From Selaginella moellendorffii (lineage: Eukaryota; Streptophyta; Lycopodiopsida; Selaginellales; Selaginellaceae): a stretch of 64,000 nucleotides of DNA. The stretch lies in the NCBI RefSeq assembly GCF_000143415.4, contig NW_003314360.1:104284-168283 (forward strand). The letters are read 5' to 3'. A program made the position numbers and the translations under genes. A model generated the notes under the pieces. That model did not search any database. It was given only the letters and a program-made list of their open reading frames with translations, and was not told where the DNA came from. Positions 11,565 through 21,731 of the stretch are shown piece after piece; position 1 is the stretch's first letter; each line of letters opens with the position of its first letter.

Positions 11565-12815
11565 CGTGTTTTGTGGCAGTCCAAGGTAGATTTCACTAGA
11601 TAGTGGGAGCGATGACAACTTTGTTTCAGCAAAGTTTATTGCAGAGTATGGCCTAGTCACACAAAGAGTTCTTCCATACATGGTGGAAGGTGCAACTACT
11701 TCTACTCAACATTTCGATGCTTCTGTAGAGAGGTTGGAAGTGTTGGTTAGCAAAACCACACTTGTGAAGACTTTTTATCTTGCGGATATCTATCATGTGG
11801 ATTTCATTCTTGGGATGCCATGGTTGGTGAAGGTGGATCTGGAGATAAAGTGGAGTATTAAATGTGTCTTGGTGGAATATAGTGGCGTTAAAGATGTGTG
11901 GTTTGGAGAGGGAGTTCAACCTCCAGTTGTCATGCTCTCCACTACATCTTTGAAGCAGACTTGTCGTAATAGAAAAGCACTTTCAAGTTACTTGCTATTT
12001 GTTTGTGACTTGAGGGACCAAGGCACGTGTGGGGGAGAAGCAACAGTACAGGATGTACTTGATAAGTTTTCTAATGTTTTTCCATCTGAACTTCCTCATG
12101 GGTTGCCTCTATTATGAGGTGTAAAGTATGGGATTATGTTGGAGCTGGCAATGCAACCAATTTACCGGCGTCCATTTCGGTTAAGTTATGTAGAGGAGCA
12201 AGAAGTTCGACAAGTCAAGGAGTTACTTGAGTTTGGATTTATTCAGCCAAGTAAGTCCCCGTTTAGTGCTCTGGTCTTGCTTGTGAAGAAGAAAGACGGT
12301 TCAATGCAGATGTGTATTGACTACTGTGATTTGAACAAAAAGACAATAAAGGATAAGATACTGATGCTATGTGTGGATGATATTTTAGACAAGTTTGGTG
12401 AAGCACGAGTGTTTACCAAAATTGATCTGAGGAGTGGATGTCATCATATTGTAATGGAAGATGCATCTATCTCCAAGACGGCATTCAACACAATCTTTGG
12501 ACATTCTGAATTTATAGTTATGCCTTTTAGTTTGATGAATGCACCAACCACATTTACTTGGTTGATAATGAATGTATTTGGGTGTTATCTTCATGAGTTT
12601 ATGAAGATTTTCTTGGATGATATTCTTGTTTTCAGCAAGAATATGGAGCATAAGGTGCATTTGTACAAGGTTCTTTTGTTACTCCGTGACAATAAACTTT
12701 ATGTGAAAAAAGAGAAAATGTGAGTTTGCAAAGTCGGAGGTGGAATATCTACACCATATTGTACATCTAAGGGTGTCAAAACAGATCCAAGGAAGGTGGT
12801 TATGGTGGAGAACTA
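11565..12815 (+). pseudogene. Ty3/gypsy protease-RT, element A, truncated
   Basis: Downstream of the solo LTR the frame resumes with an aspartic protease active site LDSGSDDNF (about 11608) and VDFILGMPWL. RT follows (12136-12723) with VLLVKKKDGSMQMCIDY, KIDLRSGCHHI, MPFSLMNAPTTF and the catalytic IFLDDILVFSKN. Stops occur near 12117 and a frameshift near 12720. The element is cut at 12815 by the left end of the 13.2-kb transposon, before RNase H and integrase. Confidence 0.85.
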
Positions 12816-12844
12816 GCTTAAAGCTCTATTTCGTTAAAGTGGGA
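12816..12844 (+). repeat. Left terminal inverted repeat of the 13.2-kb transposon
   Basis: This 29-bp sequence beginning GCTTAAAGCTCTATTTCG is the exact reverse complement of 25983-26011. The next ~20 bp (ATTGTCATTATCCCACTT) recur, with small changes, in the right end of the MITE at 45406-45692, showing that the terminus is a family feature. Confidence 0.9.
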
Positions 12845-13251
12845 ATTGTCATTATCCCACTTGTAAAATAAGGTTTCCAAACCTTTATATAGTATATAAA
12901 TATAACAAAATTCAACTGCATTGAGGCACATGCCATTTTATTTTAAACAAGGAAATGTCTACTCAATCACTTCTCACTGCTTCACCTCTCTCTTCTCCTT
13001 GTCATTATCGTCCAATTTCTTTCCATCCTTTTAATATTGGCTCAGTTGCTCCGAGTCTAGGTGGAGCCCAAGTCCCCATTCAATCTTTACTTTCCCCTTA
13101 TTAATAAAACAACTTCGTAGACTTCCAATAACATGCTGTAACACTTCTAGTATAATGCAAATCCTCTCAAAGAATTGTCTTTTAATATTAATACAATGGC
13201 ATGGAACCCCATGCCATAATAAGTTACATTTTTAAATAAATACATGCCATC

Positions 13252-16200
13252 TCAGACTGTTATTTTTTGCCTCCAACGCCTATACAATAATCTTGGAATT
13301 TCATCACTCTCCACACTATCAGGATTTAAACCCAATAGTAATGCCATCTCTTCTCTAATACGTCCACGCTCATGTTCAGTGGTCGAAGAACCCATCCGGT
13401 TGAGCAGATTATGGAGATGCGGATAGTGCTTGGCTAGACAATATACATGCCATAAATGATGACTGGTGTCTGTCCGATCAAATGGCTTCTGATATACCGT
13501 TCCATCTGCCATTTGGTTGATTTCTGCAGCCACCTCCTGGACTGGCCGGTTCTCTATCACCATCGCTTCAAGCCGTTTTGCAAGGTCCCCCAGAACATAC
13601 GGTTTCTTCTCCCTAGTTTCCATACTGCAAGAGATGGGGTGCACTGCATATGTGTGCGTGTTCGCTACAGTTTTAATCGGCGAGTCATCGATGATGAGGA
13701 TTTCACTTGACCTAGCAGTCCGGTTCATCACTACAGCCTCTGCCTTGACGAAGATGGGCTTGCTACCCCTCACATGGACCATAGTCAAGCAATCCTCCTG
13801 CGTTAGGAGAAAGTCAAATGGTAATATTACTCGCGTCTGATCGTGCATCATCTGTAGCAACGTTAATGCATTGTGGCGCATCATGGATGTCCAAACTCCC
13901 AATTGCAAATTGAACCCGGCCCTCTGTTTTAAGTGTCGCATGGTCATTATTAGATCCCGCAGTTTCTCCCGTGTGATTAATGTGAATCTGTCTCTTTTGA
14001 CCAACTTGCGACCGCAGGCTTTGGAGGGTGCAGTGACATTCGAGGACGAGCCACGCTCATGGGAGAAAAGGACACCGTTCAGATCAAAAACGATACAGTA
14101 CTTTCGCCGTGACTCTGAAATGAAATGCGTTAGCATAAAAAATGGTACAAGTCAATTTTACCATCTACAATATTAGCGAATGGTGCTCCCGATGGTCGTT
14201 CAGAGGGTTTTGGTCGAGGAAACGTGAAGGGCGGAAATACTCTCCTCTGCAATGTGGGGTCAATCGCATCCGATGGCGTGTGGGCACATGCCATTTCAGC
14301 TGTAGACTCTGGTACAACTGGCTCAACAGTGGCATGGGGTGGTTCCGATGGCGTGTGATCACACGCCATTTCAGCTGGTGCCTCCGTTGGCAAAGTGGAC
14401 ATGACCGAACAGGCAGCAGGGGCGGTGTAGGGAGGTTCCAACGGCGCGTAGTCAGACGATTGGGCACACGTTGGAAATGAGGATACGACCGGCTCGGCGG
14501 CTGGGGCGGCCTCATGCGGGTCCAATGGCGCCTGGTCACCGTCAGTTGGATACGTGGACAAGATTGACTCAGTGGTATGGGCAGCATCAAGTGGAGCGTG
14601 GTCAGCTTGCTTGGCGTTGATATGGATAGTAGCCTCCACCAGCTCTGATGACTCTTGCAGGCAAGTAGAGTCCACTGGCGGATCCATATGCATGTCCAAA
14701 TATCTCCCTTCGATTGAGATGGTATCCTCCCGTGCTACTAAAAACAAACTCATTAGCACATTGAATCGACTATACTGTATTTACCATCAATTGCTATTGA
14801 GGAACTAGGACCGATATCACTTGGGCGCACTGCTGATTCTGAAGGATTGGACATACGTTTCGACCCTTGCTTGGCACTATCCTTCCTCGACACTAAAGGC
14901 TAGAGTTTGTATCTTAATTCAACTGAATAATCTCTACTTACCATTTCTTCTGCGACCTACATGGACAATGTTAGAAATGGTAAAAGGTTAGGAATGGATG
15001 TACTATTATTTACCTGATGGTTTGTCTTGTATGACCTTCCTCCGCTGCTCTTTGGCCACCTCAGGCTGGCCATCATCGTCATCATCGTCATCGTCGTTAT
15101 TGTGATCGTCACCATTGTGAGGACCATCCAAGTCCTCTTCGTCCTCCTCTTCTTCGTCCTCCTCTTCTTTGTCCTCCTCTTCTTCGTCCTCCTCTTCGTC
15201 CTTCTGCTCTTCCTGCTCATTATCTTTCTCTGGCTCCTCATCCCCCTCTTGCATTTCTTCCATAGGCTGCTCAGGCTGGATTGCTTGTTTTTCCAGGACC
15301 ATCTTGGAAAAATCATCTGGCCGAGTCTCCATCTCAAAATACAAGACATCCATAGCCTGTTTTAGTGCGTGACCTAGGACCGTATCCTCACCCGACTGTC
15401 TTAACATGGTTTCTGCACGTTCTTGCACCCTTCGAAGACGACGAGATGAGAAAAACGTGGCCCTGACTTGAAAAGCATCCCTCATCCATTGTACCTCTCC
15501 ATTGAGATTGGGGAAGGGGAGTCCGCCATAGGAATCTGAGTCAGAAGGTGGTGACTGGCTCCTTTCACTCAGCCCTTGATCTGCAATGAATGGCATGAGC
15601 ACACACGCCATAACCGCGAGGCATTACCTATCATCTTTTCGTTGCCCTTCTTCCTTTTCGAATCAAATGCCTCTGATCCCGACGACTGTCCAACGTGCTT
15701 TCGCTTTTTATGACCACTGTCAGTTTGAGCTTGGCTGGTGCTTGCCTGTTTTGCCTTTGAAGAAGTGTCTCCTGCAAGGAATGGCATGAGACCACACGCC
15801 ATTGCAAATATAATTTGTACCTCCTTTTTTCCTATTGCTTGTCTGTTTGTCCTTCTTCGACGCGCCACCAGTGCGCTTTTCAGTCCTCGTGTCTGAATAT
15901 TCACAACGATCTATAATCAAAATGGCGTGAGGCCTCACGTGACCTTACCTTGTGCAGGTTGTGACCTCGGCCTAACATCAGTAGCTGTTAACGCCGTTTC
16001 AGCATCTGGGGGTGGCCACGCTCCTGCATACAGAGCTTGTGAGATAACATTTAAACTTAAAGTGCGTACTCACCAGGTTCGTAGAGAAGATACTGTTTTT
16101 CTTTGGAAACTGTAATTATATGCTCCATTGAAGTCACCTCTTCAATGGAGTTTGTCACCGCAACACACGGGACACCCTTGAGTAGTGCGGCTCGAAAGAA

Positions 16201-18467
16201 TAGTCCGCCGCAGTTGTACTCGACAACGCATTTGCCCTTGGAGTCACCCGCTATTGCGTTGAAGACCCAGCTGAGCATTTCCCATGCTGCACCTGGAGCT
16301 TTCTTTGGATTCGAAAGCTCCATAGCCGTCTTCAGTTCCTCAGGCACGGGTAAATTGACCTCCCTCAGATCAATTCGATCGGCTTTGTTGAACGAAGCTG
16401 GGAAGTCACTCCAGTCCCACTCTGCTGCAGGACCAATAACAAGGGCGACTGTGAAGATGCGGACATTCGTCGGTATCTTCTTCTTAGCCATTATCCCATG
16501 GATCTCCCGCATCTCCTTGCCTTTCAACCGAGCCTTCACCTCGTTCAAGGCCTTCCAGAACTTGTGATAGGATTCGGAGTCGTAGATCATATAGTGGACT
16601 GAAGATTCCACCTCCGCAAGTCCCACCATTAAGTCAATGATGGAGCTGACTTCGTCTGCATGAGTGATCTCCTCGTTTGTGAAGTCCATCACACAAAAAA
16701 TGTTCTTGACCTGCTCATCTCCGCGGGAAACGATGCTCCTCCACCTTTGATCCTCATCCGAATTCACGTATACCCGGTAAGGTTCTCGATAGGCCTCTGC
16801 TGCGGGGTCGAGCTGTTTCTGAAGCCGGCGGTCGACATCCCTCTTAATGAAATTTGGATACTGATCCAACTTCTCAGCTTTACTTTTCGTGGCATCCCGC
16901 AGCAGATCGATGAACTTGGGGGCCCCCTTCACGTACTCGTCGATGTCTTCATTTGACAAGTCCAGCTCTTCCATCATCTCTTGCGTGGTGTCGATGCTCA
17001 CCCTCGCCACGGCCACTTGCTCGAAGATCCAATCCTTCAATAGCGCACGAGCTCTCAGAGTCGTGCACAAGTCCTCGTATGTCACAATATGGCCGGGAGT
17101 CATTTTGGTCTTGTTGAAGACTACCTCACCAAGTAGAAGAGCATTAGCCACTGTCAGAAGGTCGTCGTCGTCTAGAGACCGCGAGAAACGCAAGGCGTTG
17201 AGCTTCAAATCATTGGGCTTCCGGCCGTCCTCCACACCCATTGAGTTTAGCAACTCCCCGTCATGGTACCTCCTTAGCACATCTACCCATTTGTCAAAAA
17301 CAACTTTTGTCGCGAGTAGAATGTTATGGATGCTGAGTGTGTCATTGACCCCCAGTGTTTTCGAGAGAAGACTCGAGAATTCCTGCAATGGAAATGGCGT
17401 GAGGCCACATGCTATGCCACATGCAACGAGGCTTACCTGCCAGGCGCTAGTTGCTAGTGCACGTCCTTGTCCTGGTTTTTGTGGCTTCTTCAGTTGAACC
17501 CAGAGCTTCCGTGTTCGTGCCAATGTCTCGTGCAGACCCGATTTGTAGCACGTTTCTTGCTTGACATTCTGCGCGTGGGAGATGTATATGATAGATCGGA
17601 GGGGCGAGTTGCCTTTTATCAGGCGGACAACTCTTGTCTTGAAGACTTTCTTCACCTCCTCGCCCACCATAATATCCACAACTATCTGTTGCATCGCCAA
17701 GCTAGAATGCTGCCCGGAGACGGCATAGAACCGGATGTTCTGATCGTCCAACACCTTCCTATTGATCAAGTCTGGAAACCTCGTCTCGCCCTTCATTGTT
17801 CGGTAGTAGGGGATCACGTCTGCGATGTCGGGTGTTACTGGACTTGCCAGCATCTTCTGCTTCAGTTTCTCCACCCACTCATCAGATACTAGCCTGTGGT
17901 TGTATTTGCTTTGGATGTCGATACGGCTCACGTCGATTGTATATACTTTGTTGGAATAGTAACAAGTACTATTATCTGCGACGATTTTTGCTGCCTCTTC
18001 TTGCTCTTTCTGCTCTTTGCGGCTCTTCTTTTTGGTGGGTGTAGTGTTCGAACCCGAGGCAATGGCATCACCGAGTAGCTTCTTTTTTGGAGCAGCAGAG
18101 TCGGACGTCGGCTTGAGCTTGACCACCCTTTTCTGCTTCGGGGTAGTTTCCAGATCGACCCCCTTCCCCTTCGCTTCGCAAACTGGAGGCACTCTCAACG
18201 GCTCAATGTTGGAATATAGTTTTTGAACATCGCCGTAGGTGAGGTCCGTGGATTCCATGTGATCTTCATAGACCCGCAGCGTCTTTGAAATTGTGGGCCT
18301 CCTGGACAACCTCTCCCTAGCTCCCTCTAGGAATTCCTCATAGCCGCTGCCCCCCTCCGGGAAGCCGCTAGGATGTGCAAGGTGGATCTTGAAGGCGGAC
18401 GCTGTCTCTACCACAAGTGCCAGTCCATATTCTTGCATGGAACTGCATGGAGTGTCTGTCACTTGGA
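13252..18467 (-). CDS. Multidomain protein: ParB-like, methyltransferase-like, acidic, FCP1-like phosphatase (partial N-terminus)
   Basis: Spliced model: exons 17437-18467 (5' end lost in the gap), 16074-17382, 15949-16035, 15821-15910, 15628-15771, 15014-15580, 14942-14956, 14785-14892, 14162-14737 and 13252-14114. All nine introns are GT-AG and 38-57 bp; the first is phase 0 and the other eight are phase 1. About 1595 residues are visible. Residues ~170-300 look like a ParB/sulfiredoxin-fold domain (YTIDVSRIDIQ; VSGQHSSLAMQQ; later AQN). Residues ~560-760 resemble a permuted beta-class N6/N4 DNA methyltransferase (NPKKAPG for the HPTQKP-like motif, VVEYNCGG for DPFxGSG), but the catalytic DPPY is absent, so activity is doubtful. 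A Lys/Arg-rich stretch, then a D/E-rich stretch (about 15060-15260), then ~30-residue repeats follow. The C-terminus is HAD/FCP1-like: VFDLNGVLF (second Asp replaced by Asn), GVWTSM, IIDDSP. Domain calls are by motif only. Confidence 0.7.
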
Positions 18468-18567
18468 NNNNNNNNNNNNNNNNNNNNNNNNNNNNNNNNN
18501 NNNNNNNNNNNNNNNNNNNNNNNNNNNNNNNNNNNNNNNNNNNNNNNNNNNNNNNNNNNNNNNNNNN
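18468..18567. other. Assembly gap (100 N)
   Basis: Exactly 100 N are present, a usual default for a gap of unknown size. It removes the 5' part of the large minus-strand gene and separates the left arm of the transposon from the minisatellite and transposase arm. Frames that appear to continue across it are not evidence of continuity. Confidence 0.95.
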
Positions 18568-18639
18568 CACTTCGGATGCGGACTCGGACTTCGTGTCAGT
18601 GCCCTGTTCCAACGGGGACTCCCTCTCGGGTCGTTCGCG

Positions 18640-19075
18640 CAGTCCATCTCGGACGTCCATCTCGGACTCCTTCTCATACTACATCTCGGACTCCATCTCG
18701 GACTCCATCTCGGGTCCATCTCGGACTCCATCTCGGACTCCATCTCGGACTCCATCTCGGACTCCATCTCGGGTCCATCTCGGACTCCATCTCGGACTCC
18801 ATCTCGGGTCCATCTCGGACTCCATCTCGGGTCCATCTCGGACTCCATCTCGGACTCCATCTCGGCCTCCATTTCGGGTCCATCTCGGGTCCACCTCGGA
18901 CTCCATCTCGGGTCCATCTCGGACTCCATCTCGGGTCCATCTCAGACTCCATCTCGGACTCCATCTCGGGTCCATCTCGGACTCCATCTCGGACTCCATC
19001 TCGGACTCCATTTCGGGTCCATCTCGGGTCCACCTCGGACTCCAACTCGAGTCCATCTCGGACTCCACTTCCACG
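18640..19075. repeat. CATCTCGGACTC / CATCTCGGGTC minisatellite
   Basis: About 35-40 tandem units of 11-12 bp, mostly CATCTCGGACTC with CATCTCGGGTC variants, run with few breaks. All three frames stay open on both strands because the unit lacks stops, so the long apparent proteins here are not credible genes. Related but more degenerate arrays are at 6957-7200 and 42005-42265 in LTR2 sequences. Confidence 0.92.
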
Positions 19076-19300
19076 TGTCATGTGTTGGTCCTTTTGGGTC
19101 CCTTTTTTTTTGGAGCCTCGCTTTTTGCTCGCTTTGTGCTTGTTCCTCGAGCACTTCGTTGGGAGTTCCACTCCCGCTCTTGACTTTTCAAGTCGGAGCT
19201 TTTGGTCCAAACGTGTTACGCTCGTTTGGCTCTCGCTTCGGCCACCACCACGTGGCGCCCTTCCGGCTCCACTTTGGGGCCTAGGGATTTTGTGTCTCAC
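19076..19300. other. Short spacer after the minisatellite
   Basis: This GC-richer spacer contains no recognised motif. A minus-strand frame runs from 19330 into the minisatellite but shows no domain. It could hold the promoter or first exon of the minus-strand cargo gene; nothing seen supports either. Confidence 0.3.
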
Positions 19301-19947
19301 AACTAACTTCACTAACTCTGGTTTCACCAAGATCTACGTAAGGAGTTATGAAATGAAAGGGGCTCTATTGAAATGTGTTTATGGTCCTAGGGGCATTGTG
19401 ACATATCAAAGGATTTTGCATCAAGTTCTGTATTTGCATGTTTATCAAGCTACTGAATTGCTAAACCCTAAACCCTAAACCCTAAACCCTAAACATGTGG
19501 TAAATGCTGCGTGAAGAAAGATGCCCTTTCTGGGCAAATGCTGTAAGAGGCAGATGCCGAGCAGATGTATCTCAGGCTAGCGAAGGGGACGAACGGAAGC
19601 TAGCTATAAACATGACGGGATGCAAATAGATTACTAGGCTGGTCCTACGAAAATCAAAAACCATAATTGAAAACATTGAAAATGCAAAAAGAAAGGTTTA
19701 TAATATTTTTGAATTTTAGGCAACCAAAGGAATGTAAGTAGGGCATGTGTTTGTAAGTTTAAAAATGCCTCAACCACTTAAATTCCCAAGTAAATAAAGC
19801 TGTTTCTATTTTTGGTACAGGTAAACTTTATAGCGTGTGGGCTCATGCAATTTTGAACCCAAAAATGCACCAAAAAATGCTCGACTAGCATTATTCTTTG
19901 AATGGCGTGTGGCCTTATGTCGAGCATTATTCTTTGAATGGCGTGTG
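19301..19947. repeat. Direct duplication, copy 1 (with telomere-type repeats)
   Basis: This 647-bp segment recurs at 20205-20854 with only a few differences seen by eye, so the duplication is recent. It contains 4.9 units of CTAAACC (19461-19494), the plant telomere repeat, and weak palindrome copies near 19830 and 19902. No coding frame is convincing. Confidence 0.92.
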
Positions 19948-20204
19948 TTTTTTTTGAGTTTTCTAGAGATCCAACCGTTAGATCGCAACTAGATTTACAG
20001 AATGGTATACAATGTCTCTCGTGATGACCCTGCAAAGAAGCTCTCAATCGGACACCACATGAGACCACACGAGCCTTACAATGTCACAGGGGCATTGCCC
20101 ATAGATCCGACCGTTATTTTGCTCCAGATTTCACAGTTTGGTGTGCATTGACCTTTCCATCGAAATTGCAAAGGGACATCACAATCAGATGCGGGATCAC
20201 AAGA

Positions 20205-20854
20205 AACTAACTTCACTAACTCTGGTTTCACCAAGATCTACGTAAGGAGTTATGAAATGAAAGGACCCTCTCTATTGAAATGTGTTTATGGTCCTAGGGG
20301 CATTGTGACATATCAAAGGATTTTGCATCAAGTTCTGTATTTGCATGTTTATCAAGCTACTGAATTGCTAAACCCTAAACCCTAAACCCTAAACCCTAAA
20401 CATGTGGTAAATGCTGCGTGAAGAAAGATGCCCTTTCTGGGCAAATGCTGTAAGAGGCAGATGCCGAGCAGATGTATCTCAGGCTAGCGAAGGGGACGAA
20501 CGAAAGCTAGCTATAAACATGACGGGATGCAAATAGATTACTAGGCTGGTCCTACGAAAATCAAAAACCATAATTGAAAACATTGAAAATGCAAAAAGAA
20601 AGGTTTATAATATTTTTGAATTTTAGGCAACCAAAGGAATGTAAGTAGGGCATGTGTTTGTAAGTTTAAAAATGCCTCAACCACTTAAATTCCCAAGTAA
20701 ATAAAGCTGTTTCTATTTTTGGTACAGGTAAACTTTATAGCGTGTGGGCTCATGCAATTTTGAACCCAAAAATGCACCAAAAAATGCTCGACTAGCATTA
20801 TTCTTTGAATGGCGTGTGGCCTTATGTCGAGCATTATTCTTTGAATGGCGTGTG
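20205..20854. repeat. Direct duplication, copy 2 (with telomere-type repeats)
   Basis: This is the second copy of 19301-19947, offset 904-907 bp, with the same telomere-type run at 20368-20401 and the same palindrome relatives near 20737 and 20809. After 20854 it continues into a further palindrome-like site (20845-20869), whereas copy 1 runs into a T tract. The 257 bp between the copies hold no recognised feature. Confidence 0.92.
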
Positions 20855-21731
20855 GCCTTATATTGCCATAAATGGACGTACACACACAGCGTAATTATTC
20901 CTTTACACGGCGAATAATCTTGGCGCGGATCGCTGACATGGCATGGCAAAGTTCGAATCACTGACATGGCACAGCTGGATCGAGGCAAGGACATGATGTG
21001 ACAAAGTTCAACCTCCGACAGCAAAGTCTAGAAGCTACTCAGTTTGAAATTTGTCAGAGGAATCATAAGATCTGGTTTGTCAAAGGATTTGATGTGACGT
21101 TCAAGCGTGTGTTATTTTTGAATTCTCGAACTCATTCCTAGGTCTATCATTTTTGTGCGCCGTGTTCTTGGTTCTGCTGAGCGCAGTGAGCGCTGCTTGT
21201 GTAAGCGGCGTTGTGGGCTGTGGTTTATGCGTTTACGAGCGGTTGCGGCATTGCGAGCGCCATTGCGAGCGGCAGTTTATGCGAGTGGCAGTTTGTGCGA
21301 GCGGCGCTACGAGCAGTTGCGGTGTTGCGAGCGGCGCTACGAGTAGTTGCGGTGTTGCGAGCGGCACTGTCTTTGGTGTGGCTACCGCTTCCTCTTGATA
21401 TTCGGCACTTGTGCTTCCTGGTATGTTCACCATGGAATGGCTTAGGACCACATTTAGAAATGGCATGAGGCCACATGCCATCTTGGGCCCTTGCAATTTC
21501 ATGGCTAGCGTATTGTCATGTATGTTTTTACTTGCCTGCAGCTGTGTGTATATCAAGATGGCATGAGGCCTCATGCCAATTTTGTAAATGCGAAATTTCA
21601 CGTGGGTGTCAATAGCATGTTTGAATAATGGCATATGGCCTCATGCTATTGAGGTTGTTTGGTATGTTATGATTTAGGCCATTCTCCAATCATTTTTTGT
21701 ATGGTCTTAACTTCTTTTCTGCACTTTCAGA
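20855..21731. other. Upstream region of the transposase gene
   Basis: This region has a GC-rich GCGAGCGGC-type short repeat (about 21235-21375) and three good palindrome sites (21460, 21558, 21628). A pyrimidine-rich TTTTCTGCACTTTCAG ends directly before the first ATG of the transposase (21732) and could be a 3' splice site of a 5' UTR intron. No coding sequence is supported here. Confidence 0.45.

Noticed and set aside
15027-15372. Leucine/valine- and serine-rich plus-strand frames
   Set aside because: They are the antisense of the D/E-rich exon of the cargo gene, which has splice support on the minus strand.
18373-19478. Long open frames on both strands through 18.4-19.5 kb (up to ~350 codons)
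   Set aside because: They are made by the stop-free 11-12 bp minisatellite and by the N gap; no frame has a domain or splice support.
19461-19494. True telomere end
   Set aside because: Only about five units, duplicated at 20368, inside a transposon with sequence continuing on both sides.
21153-21634. Overlapping frames rich in Ala/Arg/Ser on both strands
   Set aside because: They come from a short GCGAGCGGC-type repeat and carry no motif; palindromes lie across them.
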